From a virus: a DNA stretch of 34,854 nt. A model generated the notes under the pieces. That model was given only the letters and a program-made list of their open reading frames with translations, searched no databases and was not told the DNA's origin. Of this stretch, positions 1 through 5,292 are shown piece by piece. The stretch lies in IMG/VR virus record IMGVR_UViG_3300017781_000055, positions 1 to 34,854 of that record, one strand, 5' to 3'. The translations under genes and the position numbers were made by a program. The first letter of the stretch is position 1. Each line of letters begins with the position of its first letter.

Positions 1-9
1 ATTTCATAT

Positions 10-156
10 TTATATTTCTTTAATTGATTTTATATTTTTATTTTTATAATATTCTTTTACTTCTTTTATACTTTTACTTTTCATATAGTATTTAAAGTTA
101 GTTTCTTTTCCTCTTTTATTCCAAACATTATTAGAAATTATTTCAAACATTTTCAT
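10..156 (-). CDS. Small lysine-rich hypothetical protein (48 aa)
   Basis: I do not recognise this protein. The minus strand reads from an ATG at 156 to a TAA at 10-12 and gives 48 residues, rich in Lys, Asn, Tyr and Ile, with no membrane segment and a basic C-terminal half (YYKNKNIKSIKEI). The start is chosen because a promoter-like element shared with the next two minus-strand genes (172-202) ends 15 bases upstream. The leader is A/T-rich without a Shine-Dalgarno sequence, as elsewhere in this window. Another ATG on the minus strand at 5-7, directly after the stop, may open a further gene that leaves the window, so this is probably the visible end of a leftward block of small genes. Confidence 0.5.
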   Translation of the reverse strand: MKMFEIISNNVWNKRGKETNFKYYMKSKSIKEVKEYYKNKNIKSIKEI

Positions 157-171
157 ATTATTATTTTTTAA

Positions 172-202
172 TTACACTTATATTATCCAATACACTTCGT
201 AT
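172..202 (-). promoter_or_regulatory. Promoter-like element, copy A
   Basis: Read on the minus strand this is ATACGA, 8 variable bases, then the 17-base box GGATAATATAAGTGTAA. The box is identical to copy C and differs from copy B (769-799) at two bases. It ends 15 bases before the start of the 48-residue gene. The same spacing and position before three separate minus-strand genes argues for a promoter. The layout (a conserved upstream box, a short spacer, then GG) recalls promoters of single-subunit phage RNA polymerases, but no polymerase gene is in the window, so recognition by a phage or host factor is undecided. Confidence 0.55.
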
Positions 203-232
203 TTAATTTGTAAAATAAAAGTATACTATTTG

Positions 233-283
233 TTTACAATTGTAAAATAGTTTACATATGTAACTCAATACCTACAAGTGTAG
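233..283. promoter_or_regulatory. Three phased TACA-NN-TGTA palindromes, operator-like
   Basis: Three palindromes share the pattern YTACA-NN-TGTAR: TTTACAATTGTAAA at 233-246, TTACATATGTAA at 252-263 and CTACAAGTGTAG at 272-283. Their centres are 18 and 20 bases apart, close to two helical turns, so they would face the same side of the DNA. They lie upstream (in minus-strand sense) of promoter-like copy A. This looks like a binding array for a dimeric regulator or an initiator protein. A further match, TTTACAACTGTAAA, lies at 1354-1367 inside a coding region. Confidence 0.5.
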
Positions 284-299
284 TAAATTAAAATAAAAT

Positions 300-345
300 G
301 TGACATTAGGTATATATAGTTATAATAATAAATAGCAATTGTCAC
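300..345. repeat. GTGACA/TGTCAC inverted repeat
   Basis: GTGACATTAG at 300-309 and CAATTGTCAC at 336-345 form an inverted repeat (GTGACA with TGTCAC) around 34 A/T-rich bases. The same pair of words, TGACATTAG and ATTGTCAC, recurs at 1123-1166 with almost the same spacing (36 versus 37 bases between word starts), just before the first plus-strand gene. Two copies with matched spacing suggest a shared control site rather than chance. Confidence 0.4.
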
Positions 346-379
346 ACTATTTACTTATTATTTAGGTATATGTAGTTAT
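306..379. repeat. 18-base direct repeat pair
   Basis: TTAGGTATATATAGTTAT at 306-323 recurs as TTAGGTATATGTAGTTAT at 362-379, with a single mismatch and the starts 56 bases apart. Both lie in noncoding DNA, so no coding constraint explains the identity. Confidence 0.6.
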
Positions 380-397
380 GCTATACAATGCTATACA
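378..397. repeat. 10-base tandem repeat, two units
   Basis: The unit ATGCTATACA occurs twice in direct succession at 378-387 and 388-397, overlapping the end of the second 18-base direct repeat. It is followed by the short palindrome CACCA-T-TGGTG (396-406). It is part of the noncoding repeat cluster. Confidence 0.6.
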
Positions 398-460
398 CCA
401 TTGGTGCAACGGTTCAACTTTATTTACAGTGGAGAGAACAGAGTAACGCCCACTTGAATG

Positions 461-757
461 TTATTTAGTCAAATCAACTCTTTCAATTACTACATCTCTA
501 ACATTGCTTGGCATGTCAGTTGACTGTGACCAATACTTTCTTTTAATCCAGCAAGGCATTAGATTTAACTTAGGTAACATTACCTTAAGAACCTCATCGT
601 GGTTGTATGTTATTTGTTGACCTTTATTGTTTACAAAGGTAATGATTTGATTTCTACCGTACCAGTTATCTCTGACAACAAAGTTGTTTCTTGTAATTGG
701 TGGGAATATCTCGTTTAATTCAGTTTTAGTTAATTTAGAGTACATTAGTTTATTCAT
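461..757 (-). CDS. Hypothetical protein (98 aa)
   Basis: I do not recognise this protein. From ATG at 757 it begins MNKLMYSKLTKTELNEIF and ends VVIERVDLTK. It is soluble-looking, with aromatic residues spread through it (VVRDNWYGRNQ, PCWIKRKYW) and no signal peptide. An in-frame ATG upstream at 835 would add 26 residues, but that extension would overlap the gene at 801-953 and run through promoter-like copy B (769-799). The internal start at 757, eleven bases after that element, is therefore preferred. It stands as the middle member of a row of three minus-strand genes, each with its own copy of the element. Confidence 0.6.
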   Translation of the reverse strand: MNKLMYSKLTKTELNEIFPPITRNNFVVRDNWYGRNQIITFVNNKGQQITYNHDEVLKVMLPKLNLMPCWIKRKYWSQSTDMPSNVRDVVIERVDLTK

Positions 758-768
758 AATTTTAATTG

Positions 769-799
769 TTATATTTATATTATCCGTTATTGTTCGTGT
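769..799 (-). promoter_or_regulatory. Promoter-like element, copy B
   Basis: On the minus strand this is ACACGA, 8 variable bases, then GGATAATATAAATATAA, differing from copies A and C only at two positions of the 17-base box. It fits exactly into the 43-base gap between the stop of the 50-residue gene (801-803) and the start of the 98-residue gene (757), ending 11 bases before that start. It fixes the start codon of the downstream gene. Confidence 0.55.
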
Positions 800-800
800 T

Positions 801-953
801 TTACCTGTAGATTCCGAAGCTTGCTGTTGATGCAAAGTCCAGGAACATTAATCCATATATCATATACGCTATTGCTGTTGTAGCTACTCCTCCGAGTGTG
901 AATGCCCATGTTAGTATTACGTAGTGAGTGAATTTTCTTATTTTATTATTCAT
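801..953 (-). CDS. Small membrane protein (50 aa)
   Basis: The minus strand from ATG at 953 to TAA at 801-803 encodes 50 residues. A basic N-terminus (MNNKIRKFTH) is followed by a hydrophobic stretch from about residue 11 to 38 (for example LTWAFTLGGVATTAIAYM), enough for one transmembrane helix, and a short polar tail. The basic N-terminus predicts that this end stays in the cytoplasm. Promoter-like copy C ends 11 bases upstream of the start. The function is unknown. A host-membrane-directed early protein is a reasonable guess from size and position, no more. Confidence 0.6.
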   Translation of the reverse strand: MNNKIRKFTHYVILTWAFTLGGVATTAIAYMIYGLMFLDFASTASFGIYR

Positions 954-964
954 AACTTATTTAT

Positions 965-995
965 TTACACTTATATTATCCAAGTAACATCGTGT
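965..995 (-). promoter_or_regulatory. Promoter-like element, copy C
   Basis: On the minus strand this is ACACGA, 8 variable bases, then GGATAATATAAGTGTAA, with the 17-base box identical to copy A. It ends 11 bases before the start of the small membrane protein gene. Together with copies A and B it defines the consensus AYACGA, N8, GGATAATATAARTRTAA. I saw no convincing copy in front of plus-strand genes. Confidence 0.55.
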
Positions 996-1033
996 TATGT
1001 ATGTAAAAGGTAAAAAGTTTTAACAAAAATGTT

Positions 1034-1059
1034 GTAAATAGGGGGCCGTGGGGTAAATA
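1034..1059. repeat. G-rich block flanked by GTAAATA direct repeats
   Basis: In an A/T-rich intergenic stretch, the block GGGGGCCGTGGGG (1041-1053) is flanked by GTAAATA at 1034-1040 and again at 1053-1059. The sudden G run is out of character for the surroundings. No role is evident. Confidence 0.35.
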
Positions 1060-1122
1060 ATTTTATTTTTTATTTATAGAATATGAGGTAAATATGGTGA
1101 TGTAACCCATTACTTCCCTGTA

Positions 1123-1166
1123 TGACATTAGCAAATTATGTATACTTAATAATAACCTATTGTCAC
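1123..1166 (+). promoter_or_regulatory. TGACATTAG...ATTGTCAC pair before the plus-strand genes
   Basis: TGACATTAG (1123-1131) and ATTGTCAC (1159-1166) repeat the word pair seen at 301-345 with nearly identical spacing, and the second word ends 13 bases before the first plus-strand start at 1180. The position at the head of the rightward gene block makes it a candidate promoter or operator for that block. Confidence 0.4.
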
Positions 1167-1179
1167 GTAATAATAAAGT

Positions 1180-1410
1180 ATGGCACAAAAACTAAGTAAG
1201 AAAGCAAAAGCTGCTAAAAAAGTAAGAGACAAGAAAACTGCAATGACAGCTAGACGTAAGAAAATGAAAGCAGAAAATCAAAGGCTACGTAAAGCAGCAA
1301 AGAAAAAAGGTATTAACCTTAAAGGAAAAGATTACGATCATAAAACTAAGAAGTTTACAACTGTAAAGAAAAACAGAGGTAACAGAGGAAGAGGAACTAA
1401 AAAAGAGTAA
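1180..1410 (+). CDS. Very basic small protein, probable DNA-binding
   Basis: The 76 residues are dominated by Lys and Arg (for example KKAKAAKKVRDKK and a C-terminal KKNRGNRGRGTKKE), with almost no acidic residues and few hydrophobic ones. The first half has the alanine/lysine pattern of an amphipathic or extended basic helix. The composition fits binding to nucleic acid, either compaction of phage DNA or association with packaged DNA or RNA, but no named domain is visible. It is the first gene of the rightward block, 35 bases ahead of the next. A palindrome TTTACAACTGTAAA at 1354-1367, matching the operator-like array at 233-283, sits inside its coding sequence. Confidence 0.7.
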   Translation: MAQKLSKKAKAAKKVRDKKTAMTARRKKMKAENQRLRKAAKKKGINLKGKDYDHKTKKFTTVKKNRGNRGRGTKKE

Positions 1411-1414
1411 AACC

Positions 1415-1430
1415 GCGTAATTATATACGC
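1415..1430 (+). other. Small hairpin GCGTA/TACGC
   Basis: GCGTA (1415-1419) and TACGC (1426-1430) pair around a 6-base loop in the 34-base gap between the basic protein gene and the next gene. There is no U-run after it, so it is more likely an RNA-processing or stability element than a terminator, if it matters at all. Confidence 0.3.
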
Positions 1431-1444
1431 ATAAACCAAAACCA

Positions 1445-1753
1445 ATGACATTTTATTACAAAACCTATTCCTGGGCGAATAATAGTAACCAAGGGGTATC
1501 CGAAGAAACCAGAAATACATGGGAATTTTTCGCAGACAAAAAAAACTGGAGAATTGTACAACTACCAAATGGATTTTATCAAACTGAGTGTTTAAGTTTA
1601 GATGCTAACGGTAAACCAACTGAAGATTGGCACGATGTAACCAGAAGAGAAACACTTGAATCAGCAGAAGCTGCAATCGATGGAAGTATTGAGCATTACA
1701 AAAAAAGACTAGAGTTCGCAAAAGGACCCAAAGTTGTAAAAACCTTTAAATAA
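1445..1753 (+). CDS. Hypothetical protein (102 aa)
   Basis: I do not recognise this protein. The 102 residues start MTFYYKTYSWANNSNQ and include the segments WRIVQLPNGFYQTE and DWHDVTRRETLESAE. The pattern suggests a small alpha/beta fold: strands in the first two thirds, then a helix (LESAEAAIDGSIEHYKKRLEF) and a basic tail. There is no signal peptide or membrane segment. It lies 26 bases ahead of the chaperonin gene, in the same direction. Its first 30 codons are relatively rich in G/C for this genome. The gene is likely real because its start and stop fit the tight packing. Confidence 0.6.
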   Translation: MTFYYKTYSWANNSNQGVSEETRNTWEFFADKKNWRIVQLPNGFYQTECLSLDANGKPTEDWHDVTRRETLESAEAAIDGSIEHYKKRLEFAKGPKVVKTFK

Positions 1754-1779
1754 CCACTTATACTAAAAAATTTAATTTA

Positions 1780-3342
1780 ATGGAATATAATAACCCAAGT
1801 GAGATAGTTAAGGATCTTTCCTTTGGAAAAGATGCTAGAGAAAAAATAATGCACGGGGTAGATAAACTTGCAAGCGCGGTTAAATCTACATTAGGTGCAT
1901 CTGGAAAATGCGTTATATATGAAGACGCACTAGGAAGACCGGTAATTACAAAAGACGGTGTAACCGTTGCGGAAAGCGTAGTCTTGATAGACCCGGTCGA
2001 AAACATTGGTGCAACTTTAATTAAAGAAGCTGCAAAAAATACAGTAAAGGAAGCAGGCGATGGTACCACTACGGCAACCGTCCTTGCACATTCTTTACTG
2101 CATTTAGCCAATAATAAAAAAGACAATAATAATATAAGAGATATTAAGAATGGTATTCAAAGTGGTTTGCATAAAGTTCAAAAGTATCTTAATAAAAAAG
2201 CTATTGAAGTTAAAGATAATATGCTTGAAAGTGTTGCGGCAATTAGTTGCAATAATGATACAGCTCTTGGAAAGGTTATATCGCAAGCTTACTCAAAAGT
2301 AGGTAAGGATGGTGTCGTCCTTATGGAAGAGTCTGAGACCCATGACACATACGTAAAATTCGTAGAGGGCACTAGAATTAACTGCGGGCTCAAATCGCCA
2401 TACTTTATGACAGACAAAGATAAAGGTAAAGCAATATTAGATAATCCATATGTATTAATAGTATCTTCACCTATACCTAATATACGTAAAATACAAGGTG
2501 TATTGGAGTTTGTTATTAAAGCAAAAAGAAGTTTGTTAATCGTTGCGGGCGTAGAACAACAACCTATGGCAGCATTACTTGCTAATAAAGTAAAGGGTAA
2601 CATTAAAGTAAATGTTGTAGATTTGCCTGGATTCGGCCCAACAAAACAAGATACAATTGAAGACCTTGCGATCCTTACCGGAGCGAAAGTCATAAACGAA
2701 GAATTAGGAGATGATCTCGATTTAATACAACCTGATGTTTTAGGTGAGGCAGTTCAATCTGTCACAGATGATAAACACACAGTATTACAAATAGCTGATC
2801 AAGGCACTGTGCTTAATGAACGAATTAAAACAGTTGAAAATAAAATCAAGGAAGAAAAAAACCCATTCTTTAAAAAGAAATTACAAGAAAGACTAGCTAT
2901 GCTCAATGGGCAAGTAGCTATGATTAAAGTTGGCGCAGACTCTAAAGTTGAGATGAAAGAAAAGAAAGACAGGGTTGAAGATGCAATATATGCCACTAAA
3001 GCTGCATTACAAGAGGGTATTGTTTCAGGCGGGGGTGTTGCTCTATTAAATGCTTCCCAAAAAATTAAGCCTAACGGCTTGGGTGAAAAAATACTATTAG
3101 ATTCAATTAAATCACCATATAAAACAATATTAGACAATGCTAATTTAACATATATCGAATATCCAACCTCAGGTATGGGCGTTGATGTTGTAAATGAAAA
3201 AGCAGTGCGAATGATTAGCAAAGGCATTATTGATCCTGTGCTTGTGACAAAAACAGCACTGAAAAATGCAGTTAGTGTAGTTAATACAATATTTTCAGCA
3301 GATTGTGTAATTAATAATGTAAGAAACTATGAAGGCAATTAA
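1780..3342 (+). CDS. groEL: Phage-encoded GroEL-type chaperonin (Cpn60)
   Basis: This is an ATP-driven folding chamber subunit, most likely used to fold phage capsid or tail proteins in the host cytoplasm. The 520 residues compare with about 540-548 in bacteria. Visible family features are the TLGASGK nucleotide loop (TLGPKGR in E. coli), ITKDGVTV with Asp59, GDGTTTA with Asp94, SPYF in the apical domain (206-209), VEDAIYATK with Asp401 (equivalent to the hydrolytic Asp398 of E. coli GroEL), SGGGVAL and IIDPVLV near the C-terminus. The Gly-Gly-Met tail of bacterial GroEL is absent and part of the C-terminal equatorial region is shortened. A ten-residue N-terminal extension (MEYNNPSEIV) is present. 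All key catalytic residues are intact, so it should be functional. It overlaps the following groES-like gene by 14 bases. Confidence 0.95.
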   Translation: MEYNNPSEIVKDLSFGKDAREKIMHGVDKLASAVKSTLGASGKCVIYEDALGRPVITKDGVTVAESVVLIDPVENIGATLIKEAAKNTVKEAGDGTTTATVLAHSLLHLANNKKDNNNIRDIKNGIQSGLHKVQKYLNKKAIEVKDNMLESVAAISCNNDTALGKVISQAYSKVGKDGVVLMEESETHDTYVKFVEGTRINCGLKSPYFMTDKDKGKAILDNPYVLIVSSPIPNIRKIQGVLEFVIKAKRSLLIVAGVEQQPMAALLANKVKGNIKVNVVDLPGFGPTKQDTIEDLAILTGAKVINEELGDDLDLIQPDVLGEAVQSVTDDKHTVLQIADQGTVLNERIKTVENKIKEEKNPFFKKKLQERLAMLNGQVAMIKVGADSKVEMKEKKDRVEDAIYATKAALQEGIVSGGGVALLNASQKIKPNGLGEKILLDSIKSPYKTILDNANLTYIEYPTSGMGVDVVNEKAVRMISKGIIDPVLVTKTALKNAVSVVNTIFSADCVINNVRNYEGN

Positions 3343-3586
3343 TTATTACGTTGTTATTGAAAAAATAAAAGAATCGCCAAAAAAAGTTGGCGGCCTTGAA
3401 CTAACAGAAGATCAAAATAAAGATGTTAGATATTTAAAGGGTAAAGTTATATCTGCTGGTAATCTAGTGGAAAATTTGAGCAAAGACAATATAGTACATT
3501 ATGATAAGCATGCTGGGCATGGGATCGAGTGGCAAAATAATTTATATTATGTATTAAAACTTGGCGATATAGTATTAGTTGAATGA
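3329..3586 (+). CDS. groES: Phage GroES-type co-chaperonin (Cpn10), short form
   Basis: This 85-residue protein is the likely lid partner of the adjacent phage GroEL. Compared with E. coli GroES (97 residues), it has the first strand (YYVVIEKIK), a mobile-loop segment with GGLEL (residues 21-25) in the place of the GGIVL that contacts GroEL, the LKGKVISAGN strand, and a closing LKLGDIVLVE. The roof region is short. The gene starts inside the end of groEL (14-base overlap), so the two are translationally coupled. The order, chaperonin first and co-chaperonin second, is the reverse of the usual bacterial groES-groEL operon. Its ATG at 3329 is the only start that keeps the first strand. Confidence 0.85.
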   Translation: MKAINYYVVIEKIKESPKKVGGLELTEDQNKDVRYLKGKVISAGNLVENLSKDNIVHYDKHAGHGIEWQNNLYYVLKLGDIVLVE

Positions 3587-4023
3587 GATTAAGTGCTAGT
3601 GACATAAGAAATTTAAATTTATTAAAATATTATAGGCTCATTCGAAAATGGGCCTGTAAAACTTATAGCCTATCCGATGCTGATCTAGAATTACTTATTT
3701 ATTTAGATTGTAAAGAACGATTTACACGTAATGATTTTATTGATGGCACCTACACATACAGTTGGGATAAAGATAGATGGGAAAGACTTAGAAGGAACGG
3801 TTGGATAGATGTGTGGAGGCATCGTAATAGAACAACAATAAAATACAGTATATATAAAACTTCTTTTAAATGTAAACAATTAATTATGCGAATATATCGT
3901 ATAATGCTTGCAGAAGAAGATTTACCTACAAGTGAACGAAGTAAGTTTTACAATAATAAATCATACACGGATAAAGTTTATAACAAAGCTATAGATGATA
4001 TGATTAAAGATAAAGACAGATAG
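3583..4023 (+). CDS. Putative winged-helix-like protein
   Basis: The function is not recognised. The 146-residue protein has a helix (SLSDADLELLIYLDC), a short segment around RFTRNDF, and then WDKDRWERLRRNGWIDVWRHRNR followed by strand-like TIKYSIYKTS. This is the pattern of a MarR-like winged helix, with a recognition helix and a beta wing. The C-terminal half (LIMRIYRIMLAEEDLPTSE, then a basic tail) is helical and could serve for dimerisation. The start overlaps the groES stop (ATGA), so the genes are coupled. A late transcription regulator and a small structural adaptor are both possible. The winged-helix reading is by eye only. Confidence 0.5.
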   Translation: MRLSASDIRNLNLLKYYRLIRKWACKTYSLSDADLELLIYLDCKERFTRNDFIDGTYTYSWDKDRWERLRRNGWIDVWRHRNRTTIKYSIYKTSFKCKQLIMRIYRIMLAEEDLPTSERSKFYNNKSYTDKVYNKAIDDMIKDKDR

Positions 4024-4024
4024 T

Positions 4025-4390
4025 ATGTATAAAATGAAAAACAACATACACGGTCTTTTAGGTATTAATAAAGAATTATCTACCTATAATGTACCAGTTT
4101 TTGAAAAGAATTTAGGTGATGGATTATGGGGTGCGGCAAATAATGACATGACAATTCATATTAATAAAAAATTAAATAAAAAGCAAAAACAGCAAGCTGT
4201 TGAGCACGAAATGGAACATATAAAACAATTTAGAAATGGAACTGTAAGATATGATTCTAAAAATATATATTATAAACCAAATTTAAATTCACCTATGCAA
4301 GTAATACCTCGTGATAAAATAATAGAGGGTAATCACGGTTTACCATGGGAAAAATCAATTTATAAGAAAACAAAAACGTATGCCAAGTAA
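4025..4390 (+). CDS. Small HExxH putative zinc metallopeptidase
   Basis: The 121-residue protein carries AVEHEMEHIKQF, in which His61-Glu62-x-x-His65 forms the classical zinc-binding and catalytic motif of metallopeptidases. Upstream are strand-like segments (MTIHINKKL) as in minimal zincin folds. The third metal ligand is not certain; His84-like residues are absent and the C-terminal GNHGLPWE His is a candidate. Such short HExxH proteins occur in several marine phages, with unknown targets (host protein, prohead processing or lysis). It starts one base after the upstream stop. An internal Met at residue 4 is an alternative start. It overlaps the next gene by 11 bases. Confidence 0.6.
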   Translation: MYKMKNNIHGLLGINKELSTYNVPVFEKNLGDGLWGAANNDMTIHINKKLNKKQKQQAVEHEMEHIKQFRNGTVRYDSKNIYYKPNLNSPMQVIPRDKIIEGNHGLPWEKSIYKKTKTYAK

Positions 4391-4667
4391 AAATGCTCCT
4401 TCAAGGAAAAAATCAAAAGGATATTACGCTAAAGTAAAAAAAGGTAGAGGAACTGGTAGTAAAGCCGGGGGAGGCATGACAGCTAAAGGCGTAGCTAAAT
4501 ACAGAAAAGACAATCCTGGAAGTAAGTTAAAAACAGCAGTTACAACACCTCCTTCTAAATTAAAAAAGGGTAGTAAAGCTTATAAGAGAAGAAAAGCATT
4601 TTGTGCTAGATCAAAAAGTTGGACAAGTGAAAGAGGTAAAGCAGCAAGAAGAAAATGGAATTGTTAA
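4380..4667 (+). CDS. Conserved basic marine-phage protein, GMTAKGVAKYR family
   Basis: The 95 residues contain the run GGMTAKGVAKYRKDNPGSKL, then KKGSKAYKRRKAFCARS and a C-terminal ARRKWNC. I recall this signature from small basic proteins in many marine phages and some giant viruses of aquatic algae, where it is an uncharacterised domain family. It is strongly basic and has two conserved cysteines (in FCARS and the terminal WNC), which could bind metal or nucleic acid. The function is unknown; a nucleic-acid-associated virion protein would fit the composition. It overlaps the peptidase-like gene and is followed two bases later by the next gene. Confidence 0.7.
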   Translation: MPSKNAPSRKKSKGYYAKVKKGRGTGSKAGGGMTAKGVAKYRKDNPGSKLKTAVTTPPSKLKKGSKAYKRRKAFCARSKSWTSERGKAARRKWNC

Positions 4668-4668
4668 T

Positions 4669-4839
4669 ATGATTAGAAATAAACCAAAGGGTTTAGGAGA
4701 CTCAATAGAAAATTTTACAACAAAAACAGGAATAAAATCTATGGTAGATAAAGTTTCAGAAGGGCTTAACATACCGTGTGGATGTGAAGGCAGACGTAAA
4801 GCTATGAATGCTTTATTTCCTTATAAATATAAAAAATAA
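4669..4839 (+). CDS. Small conserved phage protein with CGCxxRR and FPY motifs
   Basis: From ATG at 4669 the protein is 56 residues: KGLGDSIENFTTKTGIK, a helix (SMVDKVSEGLN), then PCGCEGRRKAMNALFPYKYKK. The pattern GLGDxIxxxTxxTGI...CGCxxRxxxxNxxFPY recurs in small proteins of many marine phages with no known function; the Cys-Gly-Cys pair suggests metal binding. The reading frame is open further upstream to an ATG at 4603, but that start would lie inside the preceding gene. The internal start two bases after its stop matches the family's N-terminus. Confidence 0.65.
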   Translation: MIRNKPKGLGDSIENFTTKTGIKSMVDKVSEGLNIPCGCEGRRKAMNALFPYKYKK

Positions 4840-4844
4840 ATAAG

Positions 4845-5279
4845 ATGGCAAAAAAAGTATCAGAAGCAAATAAAGGTATACAAGCTTTAGCAAAAAAAGC
4901 GCCTGAAGTTGTTAAAAAAATGGGCTACGCAATGCAAATGGGTAAAATAAAAAATACTTCACCTATGAATTTTTCAGAGCAAGACGAAATAACAATGGCA
5001 GGCTCTAATATGTTTAATTTAGGTGGTTTACCTGATGTTAGTAATATCCCTGGTGAAATTTATGGAACAGATACTAGTTCTAATTCTTTAACACCAACTA
5101 GTAGAAAAATAGAAGTTGATCCAGTTAATATATCAGGTAAATTTAAATCAAAAGAAGATAGATTTGGTAAGGATAGTGAAGTTGTAAAACAAAAAAGTAG
5201 AATTAGACAAGAAAGAGAAAGAATAAAAGGAGAAAGACTTAAAAGAAGGGCTAATAGAATGGCTGAAAGAAATAAATAA
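4845..5279 (+). CDS. Hypothetical protein with KMGYxMxMG motif (144 aa)
   Basis: I do not recognise a function. The N-terminus is basic and helical (MAKKVSEANKGIQALAKK), then VKKMGYAMQMGKIKNTSPMNF, a low-complexity middle rich in Ser, Asn and Gly, and a long charged C-terminal helix (QKSRIRQERERIKGERLKRR). The motif KMGYAMQMG with the following Ser/Pro-Met/Ile-Asn-Phe segment is shared with the next gene, so the two look like diverged duplicates at their N-termini. The position among small late genes before the holin suggests a minor virion or assembly protein. Confidence 0.55.
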   Translation: MAKKVSEANKGIQALAKKAPEVVKKMGYAMQMGKIKNTSPMNFSEQDEITMAGSNMFNLGGLPDVSNIPGEIYGTDTSSNSLTPTSRKIEVDPVNISGKFKSKEDRFGKDSEVVKQKSRIRQERERIKGERLKRRANRMAERNK

Positions 5280-5292
5280 AAACTCAACAAAA

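Larger units (their letters stand above)
157..460. other. Noncoding repeat-rich region, regulatory or origin candidate
   Basis: About 300 bases hold no convincing gene on either strand. The region contains promoter-like copy A (172-202), three TACA-NN-TGTA palindromes (233-283), an inverted repeat GTGACA/TGTCAC (300-345), an 18-base direct repeat (306-323 and 362-379), a perfect 10-base tandem repeat (378-397) and a short inverted repeat CACCA-T-TGGTG (396-406). Such a density of short repeats is typical of phage control regions and replication origins. Which of these it is cannot be settled from sequence alone. Confidence 0.5.

Noticed and set aside
362-379. Resemblance of TTAGGTATATGTAG to the SP6 promoter
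   Set aside because: The match is limited to the first eight bases, with a different spacing to the start region; no second support apart from its direct-repeat partner.
428-454. AGTGG/CCACT hairpin as a terminator for the 98-residue minus-strand gene
   Set aside because: The stem is only five base pairs with a long loop and no T-run on the minus strand.
370-460. Possible tRNA gene around GCAACGGTTCAACTT
   Set aside because: No acceptor stem, anticodon arm or T-arm consensus could be folded on either strand.
461-835. Longer 124-residue version of the minus-strand hypothetical protein starting at 835
   Set aside because: The extra 26 codons overlap the 50-residue membrane protein gene and run through promoter-like copy B; the start at 757 lies 11 bases after that element, as in the two sister genes.
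2799-3227. Minus-strand 142-residue open frame opposite groEL (and similar frames opposite other genes)
   Set aside because: It is a shadow of a strongly conserved chaperonin on the other strand, with no leader, no neighbours and no recognisable motif.
4603-4839. Longer 78-residue version of the CGCxxRR small protein
   Set aside because: The added N-terminus lies inside the preceding gene in another frame; the start at 4669 gives the family-like N-terminus.
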